This document shows, in pieces, positions 27,353-34,560 of a stretch of DNA of 34,560 nucleotides (position 1 is its first letter; each line of letters opens with the position of its first letter). The stretch covers positions 1-34,560 of the forward strand of contig JAHEBL010000031.1 in the NCBI GenBank assembly GCA_024642265.1, read 5' to 3'. A program made the position numbers and the translations under genes. Source of the DNA: Haliea sp. (GTDB lineage Bacteria; Pseudomonadota; Gammaproteobacteria; Pseudomonadales; Halieaceae). The notes under the pieces were generated by a model. The model was not told where the DNA came from, ran no database searches, and saw only the letters and a program-made list of their open reading frames with translations.

Positions 27353-28021
27353 ATGATCGACTGGGACGCAATCGACACCGTACTGCTGGATATGGACGGC
27401 ACCCTGCTGGACCTGCATTTCGATAACTATTTCTGGATGGATCACCTGCCGCGGCTGTATGCGGCCAGGCACGGGATCAGCGAGGAGGCTTCCTCTGCTC
27501 ACCTGCAGGACACATTCCACAGTGGCGAGGGCACCCTGCAGTGGTATTGCCTGGATCACTGGTCGGAGCAGCTCGAGATGGACATTCCGGCGCTGAAGCG
27601 GGAAATTCAGCATATGATCCGCCTGCGCCCCTTCGCCATAGAGTTCCTCGCGAGACTGCACGCCAGTGGGCGCGACGTGGTAATGGTGACCAATGCGCAC
27701 CGCAAGACCCTCGAAATCAAGATGGCCAACGTGGACATCAGTGGCTGGTTCGACCGGGTAGTGGTCTCCCACGACCTGAAGGCGCCCAAGGAAGACCAGG
27801 CCTTCTGGCACAGGCTGCAGGCCCTGCACCCCTTTGATCCAGGCCGGACCCTGCTGATTGACGACACCGAGCGGGTACTGGACTCGGCCCGGGAGTACGG
27901 CATCGCTCACCTGCTTACCCTGCTGCAGCCCGACAGCCGGCGCCAGAAACGCCTGAACACACGCTTCCCCGGCATCCACCATTTCGATGAGATCATGCAG
28001 GGACTACCCAACCATGACTGA
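27353..28021 (+). CDS. yrfG: HAD-family GMP/IMP nucleotidase YrfG-like
   Basis: The 222-residue haloacid dehalogenase-type phosphatase has motif I LLDMDGTLLD (D13 nucleophile, D15), motif II VMVTNAH, motif III lysine in KAPKEDQAFW and motif IV LLIDDTERVLDSA. It resembles E. coli YrfG, which dephosphorylates purine nucleotides. Co-localisation with hslR is the same as in E. coli. The end overlaps hslR by eight bases. Exact substrate preference is inferred from the family. Confidence 0.88.
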   Translation: MIDWDAIDTVLLDMDGTLLDLHFDNYFWMDHLPRLYAARHGISEEASSAHLQDTFHSGEGTLQWYCLDHWSEQLEMDIPALKREIQHMIRLRPFAIEFLARLHASGRDVVMVTNAHRKTLEIKMANVDISGWFDRVVVSHDLKAPKEDQAFWHRLQALHPFDPGRTLLIDDTERVLDSAREYGIAHLLTLLQPDSRRQKRLNTRFPGIHHFDEIMQGLPNHD

Positions 28022-28418
28022 ACCACATCAGGCAGGAGACAAGCTGCGGCTGGACAAATGGCTGTGGGCGGCGCGTTTTTTCAAGACCCGCAGCCTGGCC
28101 AAGGCCGCGGTGGAGGGAGGCAAGGTACAGCTGGCGGGGCAAAGGGTAAAAGTGTCCCGCGAGATCTCCCCGGGGGACGTCCTCCATATCCGCCAGGGCT
28201 GGGATGAACGCGTGGTTGTGGTGAAAGCCCTGAGTGAGCAGCGCCGGGGCGCGCCGGATGCCCAGCTGTTGTATGAAGAAACCGCGGAAAGTATTGCCAA
28301 ACGCGAGGAAACGGCTGCGGCCCGCAAGGCTGCAGGTGGCATGATAGATCGTCCCGCGCAACGACCCGACAAGCGACAGCGCCGCCAGATTCATCGCTTC
28401 AAGGACTCGTCCTACTGA
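28014..28418 (+). CDS. hslR: Ribosome-associated heat shock protein Hsp15
   Basis: S4-domain RNA-binding protein that recognises 50S subunits carrying stalled nascent chains and helps recycle them. The 134-residue protein opens with RLDKWLWAARFFKTRSLAKAAVEGGKVQL, the S4 fold, and ends in a basic tail (RPDKRQRRQIHRFK). The ATG at 28014 lies inside the end of yrfG. In E. coli hslO follows; here the next gene is convergent, so hslO is not adjacent. Confidence 0.94.
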   Translation: MTEPHQAGDKLRLDKWLWAARFFKTRSLAKAAVEGGKVQLAGQRVKVSREISPGDVLHIRQGWDERVVVVKALSEQRRGAPDAQLLYEETAESIAKREETAAARKAAGGMIDRPAQRPDKRQRRQIHRFKDSSY

Positions 28419-28419
28419 A

Positions 28420-28433
28420 GCATCAGCCGATGC
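28420..28433. terminator. Small hairpin between convergent hslR and GGDEF genes
   Basis: GCATC-AGCC-GATGC, a perfect five-pair stem with a tetraloop, begins two bases after the hslR stop and runs into the last codons of the opposing gene. It lacks a T-tract; it may weakly terminate one or both transcripts. Confidence 0.3.
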
Positions 28434-29622
28434 AGATCATATCGCGGCCGTCGTGTTTCGCCTGGTAAAGCGCGTTGTCGGCGCGCTTGATGATGTCTGC
28501 CGCCGTGAGCTCAGCATCGGGCGTGACACTGACCACGCCCTGGCTGACCGTGATACGTCCGCCCAGGGGTGACTTCTCGTGGGGTATCCCCTCGACAGCT
28601 ACCAGTTCCTTCAGCCGCTCCGCCGTGCGCACAGCATCCTGGGTCGAGGCGCCAGGCAATATCAGGATGAATTCCTCGCCGCCGTAGCGACCCACCATTT
28701 CACCGGCGCGGCTGGTGGCGCGCTGCATGACGTCGGCAAGCCGTTTCAGCACCCCATCCCCGGCCGGGTGGCCGTAGTTGTCGTTGTAATCCTTAAAATA
28801 ATCCACATCCAGCAGGATGATTGCCAGAAAGGCGCTGCCGCGGCGGGCGCGGTTGATTTCGTCCTGCAGCACCTTGTTGATCAGGCGCCTGTTGCCGAGC
28901 CCGGTCAGTTCATCGACGTTGGCAAGGTCGGTGAGCTGGCGCCGCGCATCCCGCAACTGGCGGTTGCGATCGCGCAGCGAGGTGGTGAGGTCACCCAGCT
29001 CCTGGGCCATGGTCTCCCGCTCCCAGTTGAGCGAGATCATATTGCGGAAGGAATTGTAGACGCGCTCGCTGACCGAGATCAGCAGGGCACAGAACGCCAG
29101 CAGCAACAGGCCGATCAGGAGGTTGTTCGACTGGTCCCAATAGTGCACAAGGCTCCACCAGGCAATGGGCCACAGCGAGGCGAAGACATAGGTAACGAAA
29201 TACTCCCGGACCATCACCGAGTAGCCGAGCGAAAAGGCCGTGATCATCACGATGACCAGCAAGAACATGTACTGCATGGTGACCGGCACCCTGCTGGCCG
29301 CGTATATGTAGGCAACAGCCCAGACGGCGCCAGTGAGGGCAGTGCCCAGCAACAACTGCCAGAAAACGCGGCGGGGCCTGGTCTGGTAGCTGCGATCCAC
29401 CAGCGCGTTGCTCATTTGCAATGAACGCAGCAACAGCAGGATAAAAAACCCGGCCGCCCACAACAGCGTCACCGCGAGGGGCACGTATTGCCAGAACAGA
29501 GCGATAGTGGCCAGCATACCCACCAGCTGTGCACCAAGCGTCGCAACACGCCCGTTCTGCATCAGCGCCTCAAGCTGGGCAGCGAACAGTTCATCTCCGG
29601 GAATATGGCGCTGGTAGATCAT
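28423..29622 (-). CDS. Membrane GGDEF protein (probable diguanylate cyclase)
   Basis: The 399-residue protein has about six hydrophobic helices (roughly residues 30-185), a coiled-coil linker (WERETMAQELGDLTTSLRDRNRQL) and a C-terminal GGDEF domain. The active site is GGEEF at 314-318, with DELTGLGNRR and DVDYFKDYNDNYGH present, so it should make cyclic di-GMP. The inhibitory-site motif five residues before GGEEF reads RAGE rather than RxxD, so product inhibition may be altered. The ATG at 29622 (MIYQRHIPGDEL) was preferred over one nine codons upstream. The sensor region is a MASE-like membrane domain that I cannot name. Confidence 0.9.
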   Translation of the reverse strand: MIYQRHIPGDELFAAQLEALMQNGRVATLGAQLVGMLATIALFWQYVPLAVTLLWAAGFFILLLLRSLQMSNALVDRSYQTRPRRVFWQLLLGTALTGAVWAVAYIYAASRVPVTMQYMFLLVIVMITAFSLGYSVMVREYFVTYVFASLWPIAWWSLVHYWDQSNNLLIGLLLLAFCALLISVSERVYNSFRNMISLNWERETMAQELGDLTTSLRDRNRQLRDARRQLTDLANVDELTGLGNRRLINKVLQDEINRARRGSAFLAIILLDVDYFKDYNDNYGHPAGDGVLKRLADVMQRATSRAGEMVGRYGGEEFILILPGASTQDAVRTAERLKELVAVEGIPHEKSPLGGRITVSQGVVSVTPDAELTAADIIKRADNALYQAKHDGRDMICIG

Positions 29623-29758
29623 TAGCCGAATCCTACACCCAAGTTGCAATAAACATAAACTTTGGGGCCGAAGCTGCGAACCGTGTCACAGGGGGTCGCG
29701 TTGCCAGCGGGAGGCTTTTACGACACACTTCCTGTGTCATATTAACCGGGACCCGGGC

Positions 29759-30505
29759 ATGTACTCCTGGAATGCCGTCCGCACGTTTTGCGCGGTTTTA
29801 CTGCTGCTTCCCATCGTCCACCTGGCATACCTGGTGTCGCAGGATATGCTGGCGTCGATGGAAACCTCACCCGAGGCCTGGGCGGAAGAGGTGGCGGCGT
29901 ATGAGGCGGTCGATCGGTCCAGGCAGCTTCCCCTGCAGCCCATCGTGATTCTCGGGGGCCGGCAGGTGAAGCTCTGGCACGGCCTGGAAGACCTGCTCAG
30001 CCCCAGGCCCGTGCTGATGCGGGGTCTTGGTGATGCCACGGTTGAAGATATCACCCACTATCACGAGGAGCTGGTGAGCCACTATCAACCGAGCGCGGTG
30101 GTGTTGCTGCCCGGCCCCAGTGAATTCCACATCCGTGACAGTAAATCCGCGGAAGAACTGGTTACTGCCATCAGTAACCTGGTTGAACTGGATGAGTCCT
30201 ACGCTGTAGCCCGGGAATACTATGTGTTTGCCCCGATCAAGACGCCGCTGTACCCAAAGGATTACACGAAAATAGACAGGGTAACCGGCCTGCTGCAACA
30301 GTGGGCAAAGGAGCAGCCCCAGGTGACCATTCTCGATCCCAATTCCCTGCTCACCCGGGAAAACGGCAGCCCCAATCCGGACTTTTTCCGCATTGACGGG
30401 GTGAATCTCAACGAACACGGCTACCTGAGGATCTCCGTGCTGCTGCAAAACAGCCTCAAGCAGGCACAGGAAGAGGCCTACGCGGCGCGCGCGACAGCGA
30501 GCTAA
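29759..30505 (+). CDS. Membrane-anchored SGNH-fold-like protein with apparently degenerate catalytic blocks
   Basis: The 248-residue protein has an N-terminal signal anchor (about residues 7-26) and a periplasmic domain with the SGNH hydrolase layout. Block I-like ILGGRQVKLW (64-73) has R68 where family members have the nucleophilic serine (LGSSSIRLW type). Block II-like MRGLGDAT keeps the glycine. Block III-like LLPGPSEF replaces the GxND asparagine. Block V-like DGVNLNEHGY has N216 in place of the catalytic histidine after D213. It is therefore probably a binding or structural relative rather than an esterase. The alignment is by eye. It precedes dxs on the same strand with 39 bases between. 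Confidence 0.6.
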   Translation: MYSWNAVRTFCAVLLLLPIVHLAYLVSQDMLASMETSPEAWAEEVAAYEAVDRSRQLPLQPIVILGGRQVKLWHGLEDLLSPRPVLMRGLGDATVEDITHYHEELVSHYQPSAVVLLPGPSEFHIRDSKSAEELVTAISNLVELDESYAVAREYYVFAPIKTPLYPKDYTKIDRVTGLLQQWAKEQPQVTILDPNSLLTRENGSPNPDFFRIDGVNLNEHGYLRISVLLQNSLKQAQEEAYAARATAS

Positions 30506-30531
30506 TAGGCTACTTTTGGCCGATTATGCGC

Positions 30532-30537
30532 TAGAAT
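30532..30537 (+). promoter_or_regulatory. Possible -10 box of dxs close to the start codon
   Basis: TAGAAT is followed by the GC-rich CGCGCCC and the ATG of dxs at 30545, so normal spacing would give a leader of at most a few bases. A -35 element is not evident. Read-through from the upstream gene is an alternative source of dxs mRNA. Confidence 0.35.
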
Positions 30538-30544
30538 CGCGCCC

Positions 30545-32494
30545 ATGCTTTCTGAAATTCCCGTACTACCACCCGCTACACCCCTGCTGGATAGCATCGA
30601 CCAGGGCGCTTCCCTGCGCGAGCTGAATCTGGCGCAGCTGAAGCAGCTTGCCGGGGAACTGCGCAGCTACCTGCTGTACAGCATCGGGCAGTCCGGCGGT
30701 CATTTCGGGGCGGGCCTGGGCGTCGTCGAGCTCACCGTTGCCCTGCACTACATCTACAACACTCCCCGGGACCGGATAGTGTGGGATGTGGGGCACCAGA
30801 CCTACCCCCACAAGATCCTGACCGGCCGCATGCGGCAAATGCACAGCATGCGCCAGGCAGGCGGGCTGGCGGGCTTTCCCAAGCGCAGCGAAAGCGAATA
30901 TGACACCTTTGGCGTGGGCCACTCCTCCACCAGCATCTCCGCCGCCATGGGCATGGCACTGGCGGCCAGACACCAGGGCATCGACCGCAAGGTCATCGCG
31001 GTAATAGGCGATGGCGCCATCACCGGCGGCATGGCCTTCGAAGCCCTCGCTCATGCCGGTCACGAGCGGCCGAACATGCTGGTGATACTCAACGACAACC
31101 AGATGTCGATTGGCCATAACCGGGGCGGGCTGGCCACCTATTTTGCCAAGATCTGGGCCACCAAGACCTACCTGGGCATGCGCGAGCGTTCCAAGCGCTT
31201 TCTGGAGCGTTTCAGCTTCCTGTGGGAATGGGCAAAACGCACCGAGGAGCATATGAAGGGCATGGTCGCCCCCAGCACCATGTTCGAGGAACTGGGTTTC
31301 CACTATATCGGCCCCCTTGATGGCCACGACCTGCCCGGCCTGGTCCAGACCCTGGAGAACATGAAGGAACTGGAAGGCCCGCAGTTCCTGCATATACGCA
31401 CCATGAAAGGCAAGGGCTTCGCACCCGCCGAGGCGGACCCGGTGGGCTACCACGCGGTCAACAAGATCGAGGCCAAGCCGAAAGGACCCGCCCTGGCCGC
31501 CCCCCGACCGGCAGCCCCAAAGCTGGTCAAGTACCAGGACGTGTTCGGCCGCTGGCTGTGCGATATGGCCGAGCGAGACCAGCGCCTGATCGGCATCACC
31601 CCCGCCATGTGCGAGGGCTCCGGCATGGTGGAGTTCGCAGAGCGCTTCAAGGACCGCTACTACGATGTGGCCATTGCCGAGCAACACGCCATCACCCTGG
31701 CCGCGGGCATGGCCTGCGACGGTCTCAAACCGGTAGTGGCGATCTACTCCACCTTCCTGCAACGCGGCTACGACCAGCTGATCCATGACGTGGCCCTGCA
31801 AAACCTGGACGTAACCTTCGCCATCGACCGCGCCGGCCTGGTCGGGCAGGACGGCCCCACCCACCACGGGGCCTTCGATTTGAGCTACCTGCGCTGCATA
31901 CCGAACATGGTGATCGGCGCGCCCTCGGACGAGAACGAGTGCAGGCAAATGCTGTACACCGCCTTCGAGTACAACGGCCCGGCGGCGATACGCTACCCCA
32001 GGGGGACCGGACCGGGAGCCATTATCGCCAATGAAATGACGGCGCTGGAGATTGGCAAGGCGGTGGAAGTGCGGCGCGGCGAGCGGGTGGCTATTTTGAG
32101 TTTTGGGGCCTTGCTGAATGAGGCGATGGCTGCGGCGGAGGAGTTGAACGCGACGGTGGTGGATATGCGGTGGGTTAAGCCGTTGGATGAGGGGATGGTG
32201 CTCAGGCTGGCTGAAAGGCATGAGCTGCTGGTCACTTTAGAAGAGAACACCATAGCCGGCGGCGCGGGGGCGGCTATTAACGAATTGCTTGCAGCAAAGA
32301 GTCGGTCTTGCGCCGTGTTGAACCTGGGATTACCAGACCAGATTGTTGAACACGGTTCCCACGAAGAGCAACTGAACTGGACCGGACTGGATGCTCCCGG
32401 CATCCTGCGGCACATCAAACAGGTGGTCCAGTTCCCCCGGGAAGCCATGCTATCTGAAATAAAGGTCCGGGACGCTATCGAGATGCCGCGCTAG
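30545..32494 (+). CDS. dxs: 1-deoxy-D-xylulose-5-phosphate synthase
   Basis: Thiamine diphosphate enzyme that starts the MEP isoprenoid pathway from pyruvate and glyceraldehyde 3-phosphate. The 649-residue protein has [17 protein letters not shown], the cofactor motif GDG at 155-157 with the [11 protein letters not shown] segment, and the transketolase-like pyrimidine domain ([33 protein letters not shown]). The C-terminal transketolase domain follows. Codon choice changes from about 32084 to 32330, with many TTG and G-ending codons, unlike the rest of the gene. It is followed after 54 bases by a methyltransferase gene. Confidence 0.96.
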   Translation: MLSEIPVLPPATPLLDSIDQGASLRELNLAQLKQLAGELRSYLLYSIGQSGGHFGAGLGVVELTVALHYIYNTPRDRIVWDVGHQTYPHKILTGRMRQMHSMRQAGGLAGFPKRSESEYDTFGVGHSSTSISAAMGMALAARHQGIDRKVIAVIGDGAITGGMAFEALAHAGHERPNMLVILNDNQMSIGHNRGGLATYFAKIWATKTYLGMRERSKRFLERFSFLWEWAKRTEEHMKGMVAPSTMFEELGFHYIGPLDGHDLPGLVQTLENMKELEGPQFLHIRTMKGKGFAPAEADPVGYHAVNKIEAKPKGPALAAPRPAAPKLVKYQDVFGRWLCDMAERDQRLIGITPAMCEGSGMVEFAERFKDRYYDVAIAEQHAITLAAGMACDGLKPVVAIYSTFLQRGYDQLIHDVALQNLDVTFAIDRAGLVGQDGPTHHGAFDLSYLRCIPNMVIGAPSDENECRQMLYTAFEYNGPAAIRYPRGTGPGAIIANEMTALEIGKAVEVRRGERVAILSFGALLNEAMAAAEELNATVVDMRWVKPLDEGMVLRLAERHELLVTLEENTIAGGAGAAINELLAAKSRSCAVLNLGLPDQIVEHGSHEEQLNWTGLDAPGILRHIKQVVQFPREAMLSEIKVRDAIEMPR

Positions 32495-32548
32495 CCTCTA
32501 TGAGCCCGAACATCGACACGACAGACGCAGTATCGTATTTCTGAGCGC

Positions 32549-33325
32549 ATGGAAGAGCGGGACTACCAGTACAACTACACATCGCTGAAGCCCTCGCTGT
32601 TTAACAGTGACAGGCGCCTCAAAAAAGCAGCCACCATTGTGCGGGTTTGCCAGGATTTTGCCCAACCCCGCGACCTGTCCGAACTAAGCCTTCTTGATGT
32701 TGGAAGCTCCAACGGAATTATCGACAACTACCTGGCGGACTTCTTCCAACATGTGTCTGGCATCGATATCGACGAGCCCGCCATGGCGCACGCGCGCAAG
32801 ACCTTCCAGAGAGATGACCTGAGCTTCGAACAGGGCGACGCCATGAACATGGCATTCCCCGACAATCACTTCGATGTCGCAGTCTGCACGCAAATTTATG
32901 AACACGTGCCCGATGCGAGCAAGATGCTTGACGAAATTTTCAGGGTGCTGAAGCCCGGCGGATTCTGCTACTTCTCGGGCAATAATCGCATCATGCTGAT
33001 GGAGCCACACTATCGTCTCCCACTGCTATCCTTGATACCCCGCAGTCTGGCCCACCGCTACGTTCGCCTGGCCGGCAAAGGCAGCCAATACCATGAATTG
33101 CACTTTACCTACTGGACCCTCAAACGCCTTTGCAAGGGCTTCAACATTGTGGACTACTCACCCAGGGTGATATCCGACCCCGCAAAGTATGGCGTGGATT
33201 ACATGGTAGAGAAGGGCTCAACCAAATGGCAGGTCGCACATTTTCTGGCCAATCATGCCAAGTGGGCGAGCCCGATGCTGTGGATTCTGCAAAAGCCGAT
33301 CCACGGACAAGCGGCGATCAACTGA
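32549..33325 (+). CDS. Class I SAM-dependent methyltransferase
   Basis: The 258-residue protein has a Rossmann methyltransferase core: motif I LLDVGSSNGIIDNYL, the acidic end of strand 2 VSGIDIDE, motif II FDVAVCTQIYEHV and LKPGGFCYFSG. The substrate is not evident; the C-terminal extension (PHYRLPLLSLIPRSLAHRY) is like methyltransferases found in cell-surface glycan loci. The glycosyltransferase gene begins ten bases later, supporting a role in glycan or lipid-linked sugar modification. Codon use includes more A/T-ending codons than the housekeeping genes to the left. Confidence 0.85.
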   Translation: MEERDYQYNYTSLKPSLFNSDRRLKKAATIVRVCQDFAQPRDLSELSLLDVGSSNGIIDNYLADFFQHVSGIDIDEPAMAHARKTFQRDDLSFEQGDAMNMAFPDNHFDVAVCTQIYEHVPDASKMLDEIFRVLKPGGFCYFSGNNRIMLMEPHYRLPLLSLIPRSLAHRYVRLAGKGSQYHELHFTYWTLKRLCKGFNIVDYSPRVISDPAKYGVDYMVEKGSTKWQVAHFLANHAKWASPMLWILQKPIHGQAAIN

Positions 33326-33335
33326 AAAATAACCC

Positions 33336-34560
33336 GTGAATATCCTCGTCCTGACCTCGACCTACCCCCGCTGGGAGAACGACACCGACCCGAAATTTGT
33401 TTACAACCTGTGCCAGTATCTGGGCCAGGACAATCAAGTCCATGTGGTGGCGCCCCACGCCAGCGGTACAGCCACAGAAGAAGTGAAGAATGGCGTCCGG
33501 GTATTTCGCTATCGATACTGCATTGAACGCTGGGAAACCCTGGCCTACGACGGCGGCATCCTGCCGAACCTGAAGCAGAATAAATTCCGTCTGCTGCTGG
33601 TTCCTTTCTTTCTGCTCTCCCAATGGCTGCTCACCATCAGGCTGCTGCGCCGCTACAACTACGACGTGATACACGCCCACTGGATCATCCCCCAGGGGCT
33701 GGTCACCCTTCTCGCCCGCCCCTTTGCGAAAGTACCACCCTTCGTAGTGGCAACCTCACATGGCGGTGACCTGTTTGCGCTGAAGGGTGGCCTGCTGGCA
33801 CAGGTAAAGCGCTGGGTTACGCAAAGGGCTGACCATCTGACCGTGGTGAGCAGCACCATGAAAGCCAAAGCCGTAGAGCAACAACTGAAAGATGAAAAGG
33901 CGATCTCGGTGATTCCCATGGGGGTGGATTCCCACGGTATATTCCTGCCGCCCCCCGAAGGCAGCGTGCGCAGGGGTCTGCTGTTTGTCGGCAGGCTGGT
34001 AGACAAAAAAGGTGTTGAATACCTGATTCAGGCCCTGCCCAGAGTGCTGGAAAAACACCCGGGCGAGACCCTGACCATTGTCGGCAGCGGCCCACTGGAA
34101 GCGTCGCTGAGAAGCCTGTGCCAGCGCCTTGGGGTTGGTAGGAAGGTGATATTCCTGGGCTCCCTGGTGAACACGGAAATACCCGGCTACCTGCGCAGTG
34201 CCGCAATCACCATCTTCCCCTCGGTAGTAGCTGACGATGGCGACCAGGAAGGTACGCCCGTGGCTATTATGGAGGCAATGGCCTGCGAATGCGCCATCAT
34301 CGTGTCCGACTACCCCGGCGCGAGGGATATAATCGAGGATGGCGTAAACGGGTATCTGGTGCCGCAACGGTCGGTGGAGGAGTTGGCCGAACGAATATCG
34401 ATGTTACTCGACCAGCCGAAAGCAAGATATAGCATTGGGCAGGCGGCTCGCAGCCGTGTACAGACCAACTACGACTGGCGGATGATAGGTAAGCGCTTTA
34501 CTGCCCTGTTTGAGAATCTGCTTGAAGAAAGGCTAAAAACAAATCCGGAAGCCGACTTGC
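33336..34560 (+). CDS. Glycosyltransferase family 4 protein (partial, C-terminus off the right edge)
   Basis: The reading frame from the GTG at 33336 stays open to the end of the window, about 408 codons. It begins VNILVLTSTYPRWENDTDPK, typical of GT4 (GT-B fold) enzymes. The donor-binding half shows VGRLVDKKGVEYLIQAL, VGSGPLEASL, and the EX7E motif in QEGTPVAIMEAMACE, followed by YPGARDIIEDGVNGYLV. Retaining glycosyl transfer from a nucleotide sugar is expected, on a lipid-linked glycan or polysaccharide; the sugar is unknown. Only ten bases separate it from the methyltransferase gene, so the two are probably co-transcribed. Few residues are likely missing. Confidence 0.9.
   Translation, partial: MNILVLTSTYPRWENDTDPKFVYNLCQYLGQDNQVHVVAPHASGTATEEVKNGVRVFRYRYCIERWETLAYDGGILPNLKQNKFRLLLVPFFLLSQWLLTIRLLRRYNYDVIHAHWIIPQGLVTLLARPFAKVPPFVVATSHGGDLFALKGGLLAQVKRWVTQRADHLTVVSSTMKAKAVEQQLKDEKAISVIPMGVDSHGIFLPPPEGSVRRGLLFVGRLVDKKGVEYLIQALPRVLEKHPGETLTIVGSGPLEASLRSLCQRLGVGRKVIFLGSLVNTEIPGYLRSAAITIFPSVVADDGDQEGTPVAIMEAMACECAIIVSDYPGARDIIEDGVNGYLVPQRSVEELAERISMLLDQPKARYSIGQAARSRVQTNYDWRMIGKRFTALFENLLEERLKTNPEADL

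Noticed and set aside
29724-29740. GACAC...GTGTC inverted repeat before the SGNH-like gene as an operator
   Set aside because: Arms are only five bases with a seven-base loop, which is common by chance; there is no support beyond position.
30566-32221. A 551-codon open frame antisense to dxs
   Set aside because: It has no domain resemblance and mirrors the codon structure of dxs.

Overview
The window is about 34.5 kb of GC-rich, gene-dense bacterial chromosome. Gene content and order point to a gammaproteobacterium. The block proA-nadD-rsfS-rlmH-mrdA-rodA-mltB-rlpA-dacA-ybeD-lipB follows the Pseudomonas-like order. The mix with a RegB/RegA redox pair, a leucine-catabolism operon, a lone amidohydrolase and a fatty-acid-hydroxylase-type membrane protein suggests a marine aerobic heterotroph, possibly of the Cellvibrionales/Halieaceae type; that placement is inference. 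No rRNA, tRNA, CRISPR array, insertion sequence or prophage gene was recognised, and no gene-free stretch exceeds 300 bases.

Layout. (1) 1-3325: a partial prfC (release factor 3) on the minus strand, diverging from a regB-regA two-component pair. (2) 3326-13141, minus strand: a cell-envelope and housekeeping operon transcribed proA, nadD, rsfS, rlmH, mrdA (PBP2), rodA, mltB, rlpA, dacA (PBP5), ybeD, lipB. Many of its genes overlap by a few bases. The core is the elongasome glycosyltransferase/transpeptidase pair with peptidoglycan trimming enzymes. (3) 13226-13885: a DsbA-fold isomerase-like protein. (4) 14004-20367: an 18-bp perfect palindrome followed by liuR, liuA, liuB, liuD and liuE, which degrade isovaleryl-CoA from leucine to acetoacetate and acetyl-CoA. 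The usual liuC hydratase is absent, and its usual slot is a 183-bp gap holding a long inverted-repeat element. (5) 20413-23976: a small unknown membrane protein, an amidohydrolase, YaeQ and a sterol desaturase/fatty acid hydroxylase family protein. (6) 24121-26033: an alkylation-repair pair, an Ada-AlkA fusion translationally coupled to ogt. (7) 26054-28418: a YdcH-like small protein, cysQ, yrfG and hslR. (8) 28423-30505: a membrane GGDEF protein and a membrane-anchored SGNH-fold-like protein that seems to lack catalytic residues. (9) 30545-34560: dxs, then a methyltransferase and a partial GT4 glycosyltransferase that look like the start of a polysaccharide or glycan locus running off the right edge.

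Most of the window is conserved core genome. The observations most worth following are the missing liuC with an inverted-repeat element in its place, the degenerate SGNH protein, promoter-like -10 boxes sitting almost on the start codons of regB and dxs, the exact conservation of the RegB redox cysteine spacing, and a codon-usage change near the 3' end of dxs just before the glycan genes.
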